This document shows, piece after piece, positions 62,001-64,000 of a stretch of DNA of 64,000 bases; within the stretch, counting starts at the first letter, position 1; every line of letters starts with the position of its first letter. This DNA is from Brachionus manjavacas. Lineage: Eukaryota; Rotifera; Eurotatoria; Ploima; Brachionidae. A model generated the notes under the pieces. The model ran no database searches and was not told where the DNA came from. It worked only from the letters and a program-made list of their open reading frames with translations. The stretch is taken from assembly GCA_019054805.1 (NCBI GenBank), contig JAHQIY010000001.1, forward strand, positions 8,384,501-8,448,500, written 5' to 3'. The translations under genes were made by a program, and so were the position numbers.

Positions 62001-62775
62001 AATTGCTAGCTTCACTATATCCTTGTATCGAAGGAGTGGTTTACCTAGATGTCATTTTCCCTTTCCAAACTCCGAGAGAAAGATATTTGGTAAGCGATCT
62101 TTGCGAATTCGCAATACATTGCCTTGTTTGTCTTGTTATTGGTTTTGGTGATGTTACTGTGCTGTGTTCGCAATCAAGGTTTTGAGAATTCATTCAATTT
62201 CATTAATTTCTGTTAAATAACTTGAATTGTTAAATAACATTCAAGAAATTTATTTTTAAAAGTTTTAACAAATTTTTTTAAACTCATAAGAACAGAAAAG
62301 TCATCAGACCCCTTTAATTAGGGAAAAATTACGGTAAAGAAAAGTCAGGAGACCAAGGTTAACCGTGGAACAAAATGCAGATAAAAAGAGAATTTAATGA
62401 CTAAAAAGCTACCGTAAACTCAAATTTAAATTTTATTCTCACAAAAAAAAGTTTAAATTTAATATTTTTTCTATTTTGAAATTAATTCCGCAATTTTTTT
62501 ATGAGAGTAAAGAAGGTTTCTTTTTTATTTTGCACCATAATTGAATTTGGGTTGAATTTTTTTAAATAAAAACTATTCTTAATTATTTTATTTAATATTT
62601 TATTTTTTTTATCCTAATTTTTAGCCCCGTACTATAACTCAAAAGCTTGAATTTTTTCCGTGTAATTTAATTTTTAGTTTTCAATTTTTAAAGCGGGGTT
62701 AAGTAGCATTTTCGGTTTTTGGCCCAACATTGCAGGTTTTTGAATTTTAACGCTTCGTTAGGGCATGAAAAGCGC

Positions 62776-62831
62776 ATTTTAGTGCACGCATCAATAGGGA
62801 ACCTGATGGTGGCTTATGCGTGCACTAAAAT
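62776..62831. repeat. Perfect 16-bp inverted repeat, 24-base loop
   Basis: ATTTTAGTGCACGCAT at 62776-62791 and its exact complement at 62816-62831. The surrounding ~180 bp are GC-richer than the background and include CGCTTCGTTAGGGCATG. It may be a transposon core. Confidence 0.8.
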
Positions 62832-63100
62832 CTAAGAATCAAATGTTATCACATGAACGGTCTCGCAAGCGTTTACGGTAACTTAATAATTTAAAATTAA
62901 TAGGCTTTTTCTTCAAGCTTTATTTTCTACAGCCAACTTTGTAATTTCTTAATTCTAAAATATTTTGATAAAAGCAAATACCAATAATTGATATTTGAAT
63001 TAAAATCTGTTTAAAATAAAAGCATTTAAAATTAAATTTTTACACATTTATTTAAAATTTTGCACAACAAATTTACTCAATATTAAGCATTATAAAGTAT

Positions 63101-64000
63101 TCATATTTGTTTGAAAATATCTGTTTTGTCCGGAACATACAGATCAATCGTACATGATAAGCAAAACAAACATCTAAAAGTTCTTTTGAAAGATTTTTCG
63201 ACAAAATATCTAAAATTTAAGCTAAAATAAAAGTAAATAAAAAATTGTACACCCATCGAACAGTACAAAATAAGATTAGAAATAGCCAAAATCCACGCGG
63301 TCGTATCGCCCTCATCCGTAATAGTACCTGATTTTACATTAAAATTTTTAAAGCCTAACAAATTTTTTAATTGTTCACTAACGCACATAAGCAAATTTAA
63401 GCTGTGTCCCATTATATAAATAAAGTTCAAAACTATTATCATATCTGTCAATTTTTGCCTAGACTTTTCGATCTCCATGGGACTTTTTGCTAAACTATTT
63501 GACTCAATTAAGCTTAAATCTTTTTTGCCAAAATTAATTTCCATACTTTCGCCATACTCATTCAACCCTTGGTTTTCATTACTCATATTTATTACAACAT
63601 CCTTGATTCTTTTCTTTTCAACTTCAAGAGCTTGAAATAACTTTTTTGAATTTTCACTGATAGCTTTTTTAAGGATATTGTTGAAGAAAAAAAGCGATGA
63701 ATAAATGCCCAGACTAACTATTATTGAATTGATTAAAATGAGAGACCCCATTGAATTACTATTTCCATTTTTAGTTAATGAAAGCTCAAAAACAGTCAAT
63801 TTGTACCATTCGAATTCCAAATAGTCGTGATAAAAAAGAAGCGGACTTGTTATTGATAAGCTTAAAATTACGCATGACCACAAAATTACACATGGAGAAC
63901 GTCTTGATATGTATCTATATGTTGAAGTCATTCTACTGTATCGATCGAAACTGATCACAATTTTTATTAAGTTGGCTGTAATTTCTGAAAAAGATGTTAA
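63101..64000 (-). CDS. Class A (rhodopsin-like) G-protein-coupled receptor, C-terminal part
   Basis: The frame is open to the window edge, so the N-terminus and first membrane segments are missing (299 residues visible). It begins in transmembrane helix 3 with NLIKIVISFDRYSRMT, containing the DRY motif. Then come helix 4 (SPCVILWSCVILSLSITSPLLF), helix 5 (SMGSLILINSIIVSLGIYSSLFFF), an unusually long charged third intracellular loop of about 80 residues, helix 6 (MIIVLNFIYIMGHSLNLLMCV) and helix 7 (AWILAISNLILYCSMGVQFFIYFYF). Helix 7 lacks a canonical NPxxY, with NLILY and GVQFFIYF instead, as in many invertebrate orphan and peptide receptors. The tail is Cys-rich (CLFCLSC), a possible palmitoylation site. 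A CAG acceptor-like sequence at 63986-63988 could start the exon there. The ligand is unknown. Confidence 0.75.
   Translation of the reverse strand, partial: LTSFSEITANLIKIVISFDRYSRMTSTYRYISRRSPCVILWSCVILSLSITSPLLFYHDYLEFEWYKLTVFELSLTKNGNSNSMGSLILINSIIVSLGIYSSLFFFNNILKKAISENSKKLFQALEVEKKRIKDVVINMSNENQGLNEYGESMEINFGKKDLSLIESNSLAKSPMEIEKSRQKLTDMIIVLNFIYIMGHSLNLLMCVSEQLKNLLGFKNFNVKSGTITDEGDTTAWILAISNLILYCSMGVQFFIYFYFSLNFRYFVEKSFKRTFRCLFCLSCTIDLYVPDKTDIFKQI

Larger units (their letters stand above)
60809..63100. other. Intergenic with LINE relic and hairpin
   Basis: 60990-61070 is a dispersed repeat shared with 47940-48020. The LINE relic occupies about 61480-62000. 62000-62180 is less AT-rich and has an open frame in both directions that I cannot assign. 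A perfect 16-bp inverted repeat lies at 62776-62831. Confidence 0.5.

Noticed and set aside
1-64000. CRISPR arrays, bacterial operons, rRNA genes, retrovirus-like or Polinton-like elements
   Set aside because: None seen. Repeats here are eukaryotic LINE, DNA-transposon and MITE relics.

Overview
This is an AT-rich (roughly three-quarters A+T by eye) animal nuclear window. Genes are split by short introns, mostly 45-80 bp, with a few longer ones of 0.5-2.4 kb. It holds metazoan-specific proteins (WAPL, TRPM, ELOVL, VAMP7, a DRY-motif GPCR) and GH19 chitinases. Base composition, small introns, GH19 genes and many decayed CR1/Jockey-like LINE scraps fit a small-bodied invertebrate. A monogonont rotifer (Brachionus-like) is my best guess, but it is an inference. 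I see no bacterial operon, CRISPR array, rRNA or credible tRNA, and no retrovirus-like or Polinton-like element.

Layout. 1-2.6 kb: no gene. 2.6-4.0 kb (+): secreted FGF-like protein. 5.4-6.2 kb (-): HDDC2 5'-deoxynucleotidase. 6.5-9.6 kb (-): VAMP7-type R-SNARE whose long intron carries a LINE split by a foldback element. 10.3-11.8 kb (+): phosphoglycerate kinase. 13.5-15.5 kb: a mariner relic and a 309-bp Tc1 relic. 16.9-26.2 kb (+): an 18-exon TRPM channel whose introns hold a SINE-like relic, a LINE tail and a duplicated scrap of its own exon. 27.8-32.1 kb (+): WAPL cohesin-release factor. 34.3-35.5 kb (+): multi-pass membrane protein ending in a PARP-type domain. 37.4-38.3 kb (-): ELOVL fatty-acid elongase. 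38.3-46.2 kb: gene-free, full of hairpin transposons and LINE pieces. 46.2-47.3 kb (+): type II membrane glycosyltransferase-like protein. 49.7-58.0 kb (-): two tandem genes each encoding signal peptide, two or three Ly6/uPAR three-finger domains and a GH19 chitinase domain. 59.3-60.8 kb (+): LENG9 homologue. 61.5-62.0 kb: LINE relic. 63.1-64.0 kb (-): class A GPCR running off the window.

The genes are mostly unrelated neighbours. The exception is the chitinase pair, which shares intron positions and phases and clearly arose by tandem duplication. The most unusual systems are the three-finger/GH19 fusions and the membrane-anchored PARP-domain protein. A genome-level oddity is that 3' splice sites very often end in AAG instead of CAG/TAG: 23 of the 52 acceptors I assigned. 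Exon joins were placed by hand from GT/AG sites, reading phase and recalled family consensus; no search was run.
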